DNA from: Salinispirillum sp049115955
GTDB lineage: Bacteria; Pseudomonadota; Gammaproteobacteria; Pseudomonadales; Natronospirillaceae
NCBI GenBank assembly: GCA_049115955.1
Contig: JAGDZJ010000005.1
Coordinates: 152,118 to 216,117, forward strand
Direction: 5' to 3'
Length of the DNA: 64,000 nucleotides
In this document: piece by piece, positions 45,014 through 54,178 of the stretch
Numbering within the stretch: position 1 is the first letter of the stretch
How the letters are laid out: the number at the start of each line of letters is the position of its first letter
Notes under the pieces: generated by a model
What the model saw: only the letters and a program-made list of their open reading frames with translations
The model's database searches: none
What the model was told of the DNA's origin: nothing
Program-made: the position numbers and the translations under genes

Positions 45014-45337
45014 ATGAAAAACAGCCGACTTGTTTATTCCACGGAAACCGGCCGTATCAAGCCGGAGGACGAGCCAGAAGCGGCCGCACCGACGGGCGAC
45101 GGCGTTGTCCGCTTGCTGCGCGAAACCAAGGGCCGCAAAGGCAAAGGGGTCACATTGATTACCGGCGTGCCTTTGGCTGGTGAGGAGCTGAAACAGTTTG
45201 CCAAAACGTTGAAGCAGAAAGCCAGCGTGGGCGGCAGCGTGAAGGACGGCGTGATCGAGATTCAAGGCGATCAGCGCGACCTGTTGCTGCCCTTGCTGCA
45301 AGCGCAGGGTTGGACGGTGAAGAAAGCGGGCGGTTAA
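45014..45337 (+). CDS. yciH: SUI1/eIF1-like translation factor (YciH)
   Basis: A 107-residue protein of the SUI1 family, related to eukaryotic eIF1, thought to affect initiation fidelity; in E. coli YciH inhibits translation under stress. The SUI1 fold residues RKGKGVTLITGVPLAGEELKQFAKTLKQKASVGGSVKDGVIEIQGDQRDLLLPLL are clear. The ATG at 45014 has GGAG at 44999-45002 upstream; the longer frame to 44993 overlaps the acnA stop and lacks similarity. It is close behind acnA on the same strand and may be read with it. Confidence 0.93.
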   Translation: MKNSRLVYSTETGRIKPEDEPEAAAPTGDGVVRLLRETKGRKGKGVTLITGVPLAGEELKQFAKTLKQKASVGGSVKDGVIEIQGDQRDLLLPLLQAQGWTVKKAGG

Positions 45338-45438
45338 TCTTAGAGAAAACCATTACCGTAGAAGGTTCGACCATAGGGCGGAAGAGCGCAGCGTCATCCG
45401 CCAAACCAAGGCTGAGCGCATTAGTTTTCAGGCGTTTT

Positions 45439-46176
45439 CTACCGGCCGCGCTGGAGGATAGACACATACCGTTTAATGGTCTCAGCAAAGCCCAACTGCA
45501 ACGCTTCCACTGTCAACGCATGACCAATAGACACTTCCGCTATATTACCGCGCGCGACAAAGTTACCCAGATTGTCGAGGTCCAAATCGTGCCCGGCGTT
45601 CACCGTCATCCCTAAAGACAACGCCAAGTCGGCGCACTGCATGTATTGTTCGAGCAGCGGCTCGTAGTTATTCAACACAAAAGCCTCGGCATAGGCTTCG
45701 GTGTATAGCTCGATACGATCCGTCCCCGTATCGGCGGCGCGACGCACCTGCTCTAAATCCGGGTCAACAAACAGGCTGGTGCGAATGCCCGCGCCCTGAC
45801 ACTGCGCAATAATAGGCTTTAGCCGCTCTCCGTGTAGATTCAAGTCCCAACCGTGATCTGACGTAATCTGATTCGGATCATCGGGCACCAGTGTGAACTG
45901 GTCTGGTGTCTCCGCAAGCACATGCGCCACCAACGTCTCATCGGGGTAGCCTTCCACATTCAGCTCTTTGCCTTCAAAGCGCTGCACCACGGCTTTCAAG
46001 TCAGCGATGTCTTGGTAGGTGGCGTGCCGCTGATCAGGGCGTGGATGTATGGTCAAACCTACGGCACCGCCCACTAAAGCCAGTTCGCCAAATTCGGTAA
46101 TGGCGGGGAAATTGCGCCCGCGGGCATTACGAACCAAGGCGATTTTATTCAGGTTCACACTCAATTGGGTGGTCAT
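45439..46176 (-). CDS. pdxJ: Pyridoxine 5'-phosphate synthase
   Basis: PdxJ condenses 1-deoxyxylulose 5-phosphate with aminoacetone phosphate to make pyridoxine 5'-phosphate, the last ring-forming step of vitamin B6 synthesis. The 245-residue product has the TIM-barrel hallmarks: LSVNLNKIALVRNARG at the start, GAVGLTIHPRPDQRHATYQDI, NVEGYPDE, SLFVDPDLEQ, ELYTEAYAEAF and VNAGHDLDLDNLG. Length matches the usual 240-245. The ATG at 46176 is chosen over 46230 by family alignment. It is convergent with yciH, with about 100 bp between stops. Confidence 0.95.
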   Translation of the reverse strand: MTTQLSVNLNKIALVRNARGRNFPAITEFGELALVGGAVGLTIHPRPDQRHATYQDIADLKAVVQRFEGKELNVEGYPDETLVAHVLAETPDQFTLVPDDPNQITSDHGWDLNLHGERLKPIIAQCQGAGIRTSLFVDPDLEQVRRAADTGTDRIELYTEAYAEAFVLNNYEPLLEQYMQCADLALSLGMTVNAGHDLDLDNLGNFVARGNIAEVSIGHALTVEALQLGFAETIKRYVSILQRGR

Positions 46177-46352
46177 TTCAGCGGGCACTCTGCGATCTGT
46201 GGAGATAGCCGACAGTATAAAGCAGTGCAATCTGAAACCCCAGCAGCAGCTGGGCGCAAACGCGCGGGTAAATATTTCACCTAGGCTCTGGCGTCACCGA
46301 CTATAAAGGATACACTCTGCGCTTCGCTCCTCTGGGCAAGACGATCCACCCT

Positions 46353-47027
46353 ATGGCTCTGGCTTCTATATTCGACACGCAACCACCCAACGACCCCAAC
46401 GCGCGCATTGCTGCCGAGGTTGAGCGTCAAGGCTACGCTGTGGTGCCGAATTTCTTTTCGACAGCCGAAGTGGATGCATTGCTGCAGCTATTTCACAACT
46501 TGCGTCAGCAAGAAAATGCATTGCAGCCCGCCGGAATAGGTCGGGGTGGCGACTATCAAACTAACGATTTCGTGCGCCAAGATTGGATCCATTGGTTGGA
46601 CGGCACGACCCAACCGACACAATTGTTTTTGGATCGTATGCGCGACCTACAGGTCACGCTTAATAGACGCTTGATCATGGGGCTCTTTGACTACGAAGCC
46701 CATTTCGCCTTGTATCCTGACGGTGCATTCTACAAAAAACACTTAGACGCCTTTCAAGGCCAGAGCAACCGCAGACTGTCTACGGTGCTTTATTTAAATT
46801 ACGACTGGCAGCCCACCGACGGTGGTGAATTACGCTGCTACGATCCGGACGAACCCAGCCAAGTGCTCTTTGACCTCGCGCCACTTGCCGGCACATTGGT
46901 CGTGTTTGAGAGCGAACGTTTTTGGCACGAAGTCCTTCCTGCTAAGCGGCGACGTTTTTCCATCGCCGGTTGGTTCCGTATTAACACCAGCACAAGCACC
47001 CGAGTTGATCCACCATTATGGCTATAA
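46353..47027 (+). CDS. 2-oxoglutarate/Fe(II) oxygenase (prolyl-hydroxylase-like)
   Basis: A 224-residue double-stranded beta-helix oxygenase. The iron facial triad is the H-x-D of KKHLDAFQGQ (about 130-132) plus the distal histidine in RFWHEVLPA (about 192), and the 2-oxoglutarate arginine is in RRRFSIAGWFR. Members hydroxylate protein side chains or small molecules using O2 and 2-oxoglutarate. The sequence LYLNYDWQPTDGGELRCYD is typical of the P4H-like branch. It overlaps by ten bases the next, differently folded oxygenase gene, suggesting a two-enzyme unit. The substrate is unknown. Confidence 0.83.
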   Translation: MALASIFDTQPPNDPNARIAAEVERQGYAVVPNFFSTAEVDALLQLFHNLRQQENALQPAGIGRGGDYQTNDFVRQDWIHWLDGTTQPTQLFLDRMRDLQVTLNRRLIMGLFDYEAHFALYPDGAFYKKHLDAFQGQSNRRLSTVLYLNYDWQPTDGGELRCYDPDEPSQVLFDLAPLAGTLVVFESERFWHEVLPAKRRRFSIAGWFRINTSTSTRVDPPLWL

Positions 47028-47803
47028 AACCACAAACGCTTACCACCCTTACCAGCGAGCAACTGTTGCAATTTCGCAAAGACGGCTACCTAGTACTAGA
47101 AGGTTTTGCTCCTAGTGCATTGTGTGAGGAGATGCATCTCGTCGCCCAAGAACATTTGGCGGCCACTATTGAGCCGCTCGAATTCGAAGCTGACGTTGGC
47201 TATCCCGGCGCCCCTGCGTCGCTTGAGGCGCCCGGAGGTCACACCGTGCGACGTTTACGGGGGGCTTATCAACGCCATCCCAGCCTGCGCGCCTGGGCAA
47301 CACATCGTCCCTTGGTGGCCGTGTTACGTCAGTTGCTGCAAGAACCTCCCTGCCTCACCCAAGCGCACCACAACTGCGTGATGACCAAGCACCCTGCGTT
47401 TGGCACAGCGACCGATTGGCATCGTGACATTCGCTATTGGTCTTTTCTTAAGCCCGATCTGGTATCAGTCTGGCTCGCCTTAGGCCCTGAAAATGCCAAC
47501 AACGGCGGTTTGAAATTTATCCCCGGTTCGCATCGGCTGGCGATCCCGCCTGAGCAACTGGACGACATGGATTTTCTGCGTCCTGATGTCGAAGAGAACC
47601 AAGAGTTGTTTGAGCAAGGCATGGAGCTGAACCTGCAAGCGGGTGACGTTGTGTTGTTTCACAGTGGTTTATTTCATGCCGCTGGCGTAAATAACAGTGA
47701 GGTGGTGAAGACCTCGGTGGTCTTTGCCTATCACGGTCACTCGAACCGCCCGACAGCAGGGACCCGATCGGCACTGAGCAGTACGGTCTTTCTCAGCAAC
47801 TAG
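47018..47803 (+). CDS. Phytanoyl-CoA dioxygenase family protein
   Basis: A 261-residue Fe(II)/2-oxoglutarate oxygenase of the PhyH family. The metal ligands are in DWHRDIRYW (H about 135, D about 137) and a distal histidine in HSGLFHAAG (about 217), with a 2-oxoglutarate-binding region near KTSVVFAYH. It also has NANNGGLKFIPGSHR, the PhyH signature loop. Members hydroxylate lipids, amino acids or natural products. It is translationally coupled to the preceding oxygenase and followed after 76 bp by the diguanylate cyclase gene. Substrate unknown. Confidence 0.85.
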   Translation: MAIKPQTLTTLTSEQLLQFRKDGYLVLEGFAPSALCEEMHLVAQEHLAATIEPLEFEADVGYPGAPASLEAPGGHTVRRLRGAYQRHPSLRAWATHRPLVAVLRQLLQEPPCLTQAHHNCVMTKHPAFGTATDWHRDIRYWSFLKPDLVSVWLALGPENANNGGLKFIPGSHRLAIPPEQLDDMDFLRPDVEENQELFEQGMELNLQAGDVVLFHSGLFHAAGVNNSEVVKTSVVFAYHGHSNRPTAGTRSALSSTVFLSN

Positions 47804-47879
47804 ACGCTGAGCTGTTCGGTTTTTGAACAGAATTAGGTTATAGTTGTTTAGAATATACGCAACGGACAGCAACTAGACC

Positions 47880-48854
47880 GTGACCTCTATTCATTCCGAG
47901 CTGTTTCCACGCAGGGTCTCCATCCTGTTTCATGTGGTCGCCATCCTGCCGTTGGGTGGCTTTATGCTGTACCACTGGTTTTGGGGCAGCCGACCACTGA
48001 GCGCGTTTCTTGCCGTGGCTTTGACCACGGTGGCAATGTCTCTGGCGCAAGAAATACGACATCGCGACAGCCTTCTCTATCGACAGATGTTTGTACTGAC
48101 TTGTTCTGCCGCCATCGCTTACGCCTGTTATCAGGTCGGCTTGCGCGGCCTGATCTACGCCTTCCCCATGGCTTCGGTGTTCTTTTTCACTTTTCGCTTA
48201 TCGCACGGCATGATCACCGGCATCTTATTTTCTGTGACTTGCTTGCTCGCAGCCCTGAACGTTGAAGACCCCATCTTGGTATTACGTTTCGCCATTGGCA
48301 TCACTATTTGCATGATTTTTGCTGCCATCTTTGCCTTTATTGTGCAGCGACAAAAAGAAGATCTGGCACGACAAGCGTCGACTGACACGCTAATGGGCGC
48401 ATGGAATCGTAATCGCTTGCAAGAAATGCTGGAGACGCATGCACAGCTCAGTCAGCGCAGCGGTGCGCCTGTCAGCTTACTGCTGATTGATTTAGACCAT
48501 TTCAAAGCGGTCAATGATGAACACGGCCATTTGGTCGGCGATCAAATACTCGTAGCCTTTGCCCAATTGGTCCGCGAGCGCATCCGCGCCTACGACACCT
48601 TATTTCGCTTCGGTGGCGAGGAGTTTCTTATTTTGCTGCCGCAAACCTCTGCGGTGGAGGCCAAAATGCTGGCCGGCGCCATTTGTGCCTTGATTGAGGA
48701 GGCAATGTTCGTCGATAACGTTCGCCTGACTTGCAGTATCGGTGTTAGCCAATGGCAGCCCGGGGATACCTTAGAAGTCTGGTTAAAAGCCTGCGACACC
48801 GCGCTTTACCAAGCTAAAGCCGCCGGGCGCAACTGTGTATCCGAGCGCCCTTAG
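47880..48854 (+). CDS. Membrane diguanylate cyclase (GGDEF domain)
   Basis: A 324-residue enzyme that should make the second messenger c-di-GMP from two GTP. The N-terminal about 150 residues hold about six membrane helices and no recognisable sensor domain. The GGDEF domain begins at about 168 (ASTDTLMGAWNRNRLQEML), with LLIDLDHFKAVNDEHGH and the active site GGEEF at about 245-249. The inhibitory I-site RxxD is present as RAYD, five residues before it. It starts at GTG 47880 (MTSIHSELFP). The gene lies beside oxygenases and a LysE exporter, with no clear partner. Confidence 0.9.
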   Translation: MTSIHSELFPRRVSILFHVVAILPLGGFMLYHWFWGSRPLSAFLAVALTTVAMSLAQEIRHRDSLLYRQMFVLTCSAAIAYACYQVGLRGLIYAFPMASVFFFTFRLSHGMITGILFSVTCLLAALNVEDPILVLRFAIGITICMIFAAIFAFIVQRQKEDLARQASTDTLMGAWNRNRLQEMLETHAQLSQRSGAPVSLLLIDLDHFKAVNDEHGHLVGDQILVAFAQLVRERIRAYDTLFRFGGEEFLILLPQTSAVEAKMLAGAICALIEEAMFVDNVRLTCSIGVSQWQPGDTLEVWLKACDTALYQAKAAGRNCVSERP

Positions 48855-48873
48855 GGCTCGCGCCCCAGTTTTT
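48854..48873 (+). terminator. probable terminator of the diguanylate cyclase gene
   Basis: A short stem GGGC-TCGC-GCCC (48854-48865) is followed by CAGTTTTT. It overlaps the stop codon of the cyclase gene and precedes the convergent LysE gene end. The stem is only four pairs, so strength is uncertain. Confidence 0.4.
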
Positions 48874-48878
48874 GGCTG

Positions 48879-49490
48879 TTAGATGAAAATCAAACCCACT
48901 GAGGCGACCGTCAGTCCCGCTAGTGTGCTGTTGAACCACATTCTCGCCCGATCACTTTTCAACAGTTTCACCACCTCTTGGCCCAATAGGGCCCAGAAAG
49001 AACAAGACGGAAAAGACACGGCAAAATAGGCCAATACGACCGCTGCTGACGACCAGACGTGCAACGGCGGTGGCAAACTGAAGGCCGCCAAAGCCGTCAG
49101 CACCATGGTCCAAGCCTTAGGGTTAACCCACTGAAAAGCCGCCGCCTGCCAAAAGCTAAAAGGTTTGGCATCCTCTGCCAGCGCATCCGCCTGATTTAAG
49201 TGAACGCGCCCTGCACGGTATATCTTCCATGCTAAAAACAGCAAATATGCCGAGCCGATGATTTTCAGTACCGTATACAGCACCGGCCAAAGCTCGAACA
49301 CCACGCCTAAACCCAGGGCCACCACAATGGCCATAAACGTAAAGCCAAAGGCGATACCCAACAAGTGCGGCACTGTGCGACGAAAACCAAAATTGGCTCC
49401 GCTGGCCGTTAACATGATGTTGTTAGGGCCCGGTGTTATCGTGGCAACGAAGGTAAACAGCAGTAACGATAGTACGTAGGTGAAGTCCAT
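48879..49490 (-). CDS. LysE/RhtB family amino acid exporter
   Basis: A 203-residue membrane exporter with about six helices and the family opening LFTFVATITPGPNNIMLTASGANFGFRRTVPHLLGIAFGF. Members expel amino acids such as lysine, arginine, threonine or homoserine lactones. It is divergent from the MocR-type regulator at 49617 with 126 bp between the starts, the usual arrangement for a regulator that controls an exporter. Substrate unknown. Confidence 0.9.
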   Translation of the reverse strand: MDFTYVLSLLLFTFVATITPGPNNIMLTASGANFGFRRTVPHLLGIAFGFTFMAIVVALGLGVVFELWPVLYTVLKIIGSAYLLFLAWKIYRAGRVHLNQADALAEDAKPFSFWQAAAFQWVNPKAWTMVLTALAAFSLPPPLHVWSSAAVVLAYFAVSFPSCSFWALLGQEVVKLLKSDRARMWFNSTLAGLTVASVGLIFI

Positions 49491-49532
49491 TCAGTCTCTC
49501 GCTTAGGCTTTAGTTGGTTTATTGTATGGGTA

Positions 49533-49602
49533 CATTGCAACGCATTTTAGTCGCCAACAATGAATACAATTGATAATATCGACCTCCAACAATAGTGCAA
49601 TG
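49533..49602. promoter_or_regulatory. candidate operator region between LysE and MocR genes
   Basis: CATTGCA (49533-49539) and its reverse complement TGCAATG (49596-49602) flank the divergent promoter region. Symmetric half-sites here could bind the MocR-type regulator and control both genes. The spacing is wide and the assignment tentative. Confidence 0.3.
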
Positions 49603-49616
49603 AGATTTTTGTCCCT

Positions 49617-51014
49617 ATGACAATCTGGAACCCCAGCGCGCTGAACCTAGCGAAACCCAAGTATCAGGCCTTGGCAGATGCCATTGCCGAAGCGATTTCC
49701 CAAGGCGAACTGAATCCCGGCGCGCGTCTACCGGCGCAGCGTATGTTGGCAGATCGGCTTGGCGTAACCGTGGGGACCATTACGCGCGCCTACGCCGAAG
49801 CCGAACGGCGTGGCCTGTTGGTTGCTACCGTCGGCTCAGGTACTTATGTGCGCGAAAAAGCGCAAAGTGAAGGGTTTCAGATTCAAGAGCGCTCGCCATC
49901 CATACTGGATCTCGGCTTTACGTTAGCCGTCGAGAAAGGCCAAACAAACCTGCTGCGCGATCACTTACGCGACATTGCCGACACGCCGGAATTGGTGAGC
50001 GCTTTGTTCGACTACGTACCGGAGACGGGTCTAGCACCGCATCGGGAAGCGGCCAAAATATGGCTGGCGGAAGAAGGCATTGTGCGCGACACGGAAGACA
50101 TTCTTTGGTGCCACGGTGGTCAGAACGCCTTGTTCACCTGCCTGCACGCACTCTGTGAAAGTGGCGACACGGTACTCAGCGACGGCATTACTTACAGTGG
50201 GTTTATTCTCGCGGCGCGTTATCTGCATTGTCGCCATGTTGGGCTACCCATGGACGACGAAGGGCTCATACCCCATGAGCTGCGCATTGCCTGTGAACGC
50301 TACCGGCCGCGCGTGCTCTATCTCATGCCTCAATTACATAACCCAACGGGCGTTCAGATGTCCGATACACGCAAGCGCGAGATATTGGCGATCTGCGCAC
50401 AATATGACGTTGTGGTGCTTGAGGACAATGTGCAGACCGCACTGCTATCAGACAAACCCACCCCCATGGTGGCCATGGCGCCTGACCGCGTGGTGGCTTT
50501 AAGCAGTTGTTCCAAGGCCATGGTAGGGGGTTTACGTACCGGTTTCTTGGTGCCACCCCCGGCGTGGCGTGATCGCTTCCGTATGGCCTTGCGCGTCAGC
50601 AGTTGGATGGTGTCACCCTTGTTGGCAGAGTTGACCAGTCGTTGGATCAGGGACCCGCAGCGCGCACAGATCATGCACGCGCAACGCGCCGACGTGGTTG
50701 AGCGTCAAGTTCTTGCCCAACAGGTTTTGGGGCCACATGGGTACCGCGCCCACCCGGAAGCCTTGCACGGCTGGCTGCCGTTATCGGGGCAATGGCGAGC
50801 AGTGGAGTTCGCGCAACTGATGGCGAGCCAAGGCGTTGCCGTTAAGCCCGCAGAAGTGTTTGCCGTCGGGCAATTTGTCGCACCGCAGGCGTTGCGTCTC
50901 TGTATTGGCGCGCCGCTGACACACGCGCAACTGGCGTCGGCCCTACAAACGATTGCGACTGCGTTACAGGCACCGTCGGCGGACGCACATTGGCTTAATC
51001 AGGGAACCATTTAA
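49617..51014 (+). CDS. MocR-type transcriptional regulator (GntR helix-turn-helix fused to aminotransferase domain)
   Basis: A 465-residue MocR/PdxR-class regulator. The N-terminal GntR-type winged helix is at about 10-80 (ALADAIAEAISQGELNPGARLPAQRMLADRLGVTVGTITRAYAEAERRGLL). The rest is a PLP-binding aminotransferase-like domain with HNPTGVQMS and the Schiff-base lysine in SSCSKAMVGGLRTGFL. Such proteins sense PLP-linked amines or amino acids and control adjacent transport or metabolism genes. It is divergent from the LysE exporter, its likely target. Two terminator-like hairpins follow its stop. Confidence 0.9.
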   Translation: MTIWNPSALNLAKPKYQALADAIAEAISQGELNPGARLPAQRMLADRLGVTVGTITRAYAEAERRGLLVATVGSGTYVREKAQSEGFQIQERSPSILDLGFTLAVEKGQTNLLRDHLRDIADTPELVSALFDYVPETGLAPHREAAKIWLAEEGIVRDTEDILWCHGGQNALFTCLHALCESGDTVLSDGITYSGFILAARYLHCRHVGLPMDDEGLIPHELRIACERYRPRVLYLMPQLHNPTGVQMSDTRKREILAICAQYDVVVLEDNVQTALLSDKPTPMVAMAPDRVVALSSCSKAMVGGLRTGFLVPPPAWRDRFRMALRVSSWMVSPLLAELTSRWIRDPQRAQIMHAQRADVVERQVLAQQVLGPHGYRAHPEALHGWLPLSGQWRAVEFAQLMASQGVAVKPAEVFAVGQFVAPQALRLCIGAPLTHAQLASALQTIATALQAPSADAHWLNQGTI

Positions 51015-51027
51015 CAGAACTGTGTAA

Positions 51028-51054
51028 CGGCGCTATTTATAGCGCCGGCTTTTT
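51028..51054 (+). terminator. intrinsic terminator after the MocR gene
   Basis: CGGCGCTA-TTTA-TAGCGCCG (51028-51047) forms an eight-pair stem, followed by GCTTTTTATT. It lies 14 bp past the stop codon and is a textbook intrinsic terminator. Confidence 0.88.
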
Positions 51055-51073
51055 ATTATGCTGACGTCAATAA

Positions 51074-51096
51074 GCCGCTTTAGCGGCGCGTTTTTT
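51074..51096 (+). terminator. second terminator-like hairpin before the exported protein gene
   Basis: GCCGCT-TT-AGCGGC (51074-51087) then GCG and TTTTTT. It is in tandem with the terminator at 51028 and lies 37 bp before the ATG at 51133. It may back up the first or act as a leader attenuator for the next gene. Confidence 0.7.
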
Positions 51097-51132
51097 GATA
51101 CCACGCCCACAAGACCAGGATGGATCTGACCC

Positions 51133-53190
51133 ATGTCGAAACAGCTTTTTGCAATCGCTGTCGCCGCGCTACTGAGTGTAACGTTGACGACCACCGCCAC
51201 CACGAACCCGCACTTGTCGATGGTGCCGACCGACGGTATTTTTCACTATCAAGCCCGCATCAGCGAACTGACCAGCACTGAGCTATCGTCTGCCGGGTTA
51301 CGGTCTTACAGTGACATGCTGCCCGAAGACGACGGCACTACGGATTACGCCGTGGCCGTTCGCCTGTTACAAGATGTCTTGCAGACCATGGCAGAAGGCC
51401 CCAGCGGCGGCGACCAACTGGGCTTGGATCAGGATGGCTGGGCAACGCTGTATCATGTGGGTTCGACCTTCATGTTACGTATGGACATCACGAATCCGGC
51501 ACCCATGACTGCGTGGATGAAGGACCTGGCCGCCCGTCAAAACCTTACACCACAGCGTCTGCCCAGCACCGAGGGCGAATTGTATCGGGTAGCCCAGGGT
51601 GATGCTTTCGACCAAACCAGCACCTATTTATGGCTGGGAGAACGCCAAGCAACGCTAGCGGTGTCCAGTGATCGCGTGGCCGCCACCGCGCTGCAACAGC
51701 GCCTACGTGGCGTCGCCGTTACGCCGTCATTGGCTTCCCAAGGCACCGCCGCAACGCTGGCGAACGAACTGCAAGTCAGCACCAGCCAGCTTGGCTGGCT
51801 GCATATCGAAAACCTGACGCGCTCTCTGGTGAGCACCGCGCCGTCGTTACTGGCACAAGAGTTAGATTTAACAACGCCCGACTACACCCCCCAGCAAGCG
51901 GCAGCCTGCGAGACTGAATGGCTTGAGCTGGCGCAACAGTCGCCACGCATTGTATTTGGACAAACACACACCACCAGCAGTGCAGGAACAGTCGACAGCA
52001 CCAGCAAAGTGCTGTGGGAAGTCAAAAATGCCAGCGTCCAGCAACAGATTGGGCGGTTACAGGGTACGCTGCCAACAGATCAAGCGGACATCGACCGCAC
52101 CCAATTCAGCGTCGGCCTTGGCCTGAATGTCGACGCCATAGCACCTGTATTAATGATGTGGTGGCAGAGCCTGACGCAACGCCAATGGGCGTGCCCTACA
52201 CTGGATGAAATGAAACAAGAGCTGGCCCAAAGCAACCCGGCCACCATCGCCATTGCGGCGGCGGTGATGCAGGGCGCCCAAAGTGCGGTGTTGGATATCT
52301 TTGCCAGTGGTGATGCGAATGGCGATCTGGCGGGCTTGGATGCGTTGATGGCCGTACGTAGCCGCGATCCCTTCCTATTGTCGGCCATTCTGACGCAATC
52401 GGTGCCCTTCTTGAGTGGTGTCGTCGTACCCGCCACGGGTGAACCGGTTTCTTTACCGCTGCCGTTTCCTGGCTTGAAGTTGCAAGCCCGGATCACCGGC
52501 GATTACTTGGCGGTGTATCAGGGTGCGCAAGCAACGGCGCGCGCCGCCGTGCTGAAAGACATCCCGCACAGCCCAGCATTCTTGCGCTTCTCATTAGACG
52601 CCTTGCAGGCAATGGACACGCTGAATAGCGGTTTGACCGATTTGCTACCGCGCGATAGTTTGAACCGCGAAAGTTGTGACCAGTTCTACGCAGCCGCTGA
52701 TCTGATGGCCGAGTTTGATATTGCGCGCGGCGGTGTAGAGTTAGCCACTAACCCACAGGGCGTCTCTATGCGCCAGCAAAACCGCGTGCGGCTGCGCGCT
52801 GCTCAGAGCACCGCAGCAGCTTCAGGACCCACAGCCGGGCAGTATGATCTGGCCATTCTTTGGGATGATTGCAGCTGGCAAAACATCGGAACAGACACGC
52901 TTAATGCCGACGGTTCAGCGCTGTACAGCGAACTGGATACAGTGCAGGGCCAGGCCTGCTCCGTCTCTGAAACCCGTTACCAATGGCAACTGAGCGACCG
53001 TACGCTGGTGTGGGCCAACAGCGAAAGTCGGTATCGCGATGGCTGCAACGACAGTTTCTCCGCGTGGGAAGACGATGGCGCAGACATCCAGTGTAAGGTC
53101 GTACGCACCAGCGCCGATGGCAGCTTCGACTGCATCGCTAATTTCGAGTTACCTGAGCGCTTCCGTTACACCCCACGCCGCGAGAATTGA
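51133..53190 (+). CDS. Large exported protein of unknown function
   Basis: A 685-residue protein I cannot assign to a family. A signal peptide covers about residues 1-23 (QLFAIAVAALLSVTLTTTATT). The body looks like repeated alpha/beta domains rich in Asp, Gln and Ser, with a few cysteines (CETEW, CPTLDE, ESCDQFY, DDCSWQ, QACSVSE, RDGCNDS, QCKV and DCIANFEL); those in the last 170 residues could form disulfides. No lipobox, catalytic motif or membrane anchor is seen, so it is probably periplasmic or secreted. It is a single-gene unit after tandem terminators, convergent with tatD. Confidence 0.7.
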   Translation: MSKQLFAIAVAALLSVTLTTTATTNPHLSMVPTDGIFHYQARISELTSTELSSAGLRSYSDMLPEDDGTTDYAVAVRLLQDVLQTMAEGPSGGDQLGLDQDGWATLYHVGSTFMLRMDITNPAPMTAWMKDLAARQNLTPQRLPSTEGELYRVAQGDAFDQTSTYLWLGERQATLAVSSDRVAATALQQRLRGVAVTPSLASQGTAATLANELQVSTSQLGWLHIENLTRSLVSTAPSLLAQELDLTTPDYTPQQAAACETEWLELAQQSPRIVFGQTHTTSSAGTVDSTSKVLWEVKNASVQQQIGRLQGTLPTDQADIDRTQFSVGLGLNVDAIAPVLMMWWQSLTQRQWACPTLDEMKQELAQSNPATIAIAAAVMQGAQSAVLDIFASGDANGDLAGLDALMAVRSRDPFLLSAILTQSVPFLSGVVVPATGEPVSLPLPFPGLKLQARITGDYLAVYQGAQATARAAVLKDIPHSPAFLRFSLDALQAMDTLNSGLTDLLPRDSLNRESCDQFYAAADLMAEFDIARGGVELATNPQGVSMRQQNRVRLRAAQSTAAASGPTAGQYDLAILWDDCSWQNIGTDTLNADGSALYSELDTVQGQACSVSETRYQWQLSDRTLVWANSESRYRDGCNDSFSAWEDDGADIQCKVVRTSADGSFDCIANFELPERFRYTPRREN

Positions 53191-53204
53191 TCTCTCAACG
53201 GCGA

Positions 53205-54011
53205 TCAGTTTGGGAAAAACAACGCTCGTGCATTGGCGGTGGTTACCATCGCTACCTGCTCGGGCGTTTCATTTTTCACCGCCGCGACTTGGTGCGCCAC
53301 CAAGGGCAGGTAGAAAGGCGCATTCTCCTGGCCACGAAAGGGCACAGGGGTGAGGTAAGGCGCATCGGTCTCTAACAAAACGCGAGACAACGGTGTGGCC
53401 TCCAACACGGCCCGCACATTGTCCGCTTTATTGAACGTGATGATGCCATTGAAGCCCAAGTAAAAGCCTTCTTCCACGCAAAAAGCGGCCAACTCCGGGC
53501 TGCTGGTGAAGCTATGAATCACGCCGCGCAACCCTTGCCCACTGAACTCACGAAAGATCGCCATGGTGTCGTCATCGGCGTCACGGGTGTGCACAACAAT
53601 GGGCAGGTCAACTTCTAGCGCAATATTTAATTGTGCAGCAAATGCATCGCGCTGTTCTTTGCGTGGCGAATTATCGTAATGGTAATCGAGGCCAATTTCG
53701 CCAATCGCCACCACCTTAGGGTGTGCCGCACCGGCCTGAATTCTCCGCCCGACGTCAGCGCTGTATTCAGCCGCCGAATGCGGGTGCACACCTTGTGTGC
53801 CATACAGCCCATCGTGCTGATCAATTAAGTCCAACACCGTTTGTAAATTACCGGGCTCCACAGCAATGGTCACCACTTGCTCCACACCCATTTCACGGGC
53901 GCGGGCTAAGGTACTCGCCGTATCACCTTCCTTAAGAAAGTCGAGGTGGCAGTGCGTTTCGATCAAAGGTGTGGTGAAAACCGGAATTTCCTTACGTTTA
54001 CTGGCAGACAT
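53205..54011 (-). CDS. tatD: TatD-family metal-dependent DNase
   Basis: TatD is a 3'-5' exonuclease linked to DNA repair and cell-death DNA processing. The 268-residue TIM-barrel protein has the metal motifs ETHCHLDF (HxH), GEIGLDYHY, VVHTRDADDD, GVIHSFTSS and LLETDAPYL. Length matches the usual 255-265. The ATG at 54011 gives MSASKRKEIPVFTTPLIE; the family core begins at about residue 15. It is convergent with the exported protein gene. A YcfH/TatD paralogue cannot be ruled out. Confidence 0.88.
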   Translation of the reverse strand: MSASKRKEIPVFTTPLIETHCHLDFLKEGDTASTLARAREMGVEQVVTIAVEPGNLQTVLDLIDQHDGLYGTQGVHPHSAAEYSADVGRRIQAGAAHPKVVAIGEIGLDYHYDNSPRKEQRDAFAAQLNIALEVDLPIVVHTRDADDDTMAIFREFSGQGLRGVIHSFTSSPELAAFCVEEGFYLGFNGIITFNKADNVRAVLEATPLSRVLLETDAPYLTPVPFRGQENAPFYLPLVAHQVAAVKNETPEQVAMVTTANARALFFPN

Positions 54012-54178
54012 GTTACAACCAAAGATAAGCGTGTCGGTCTATTATACTGTAGGAAGGTGTGAAAATCGTCACCGAGTTAGCACGGCGCCCAACCCTTATT
54101 GGTATTATATTGGTTTTATTTTAATTGCGAATTTGTTACGATCGGACTCTGTTAAGACAGCCCTATAGGTGTCGAGCA

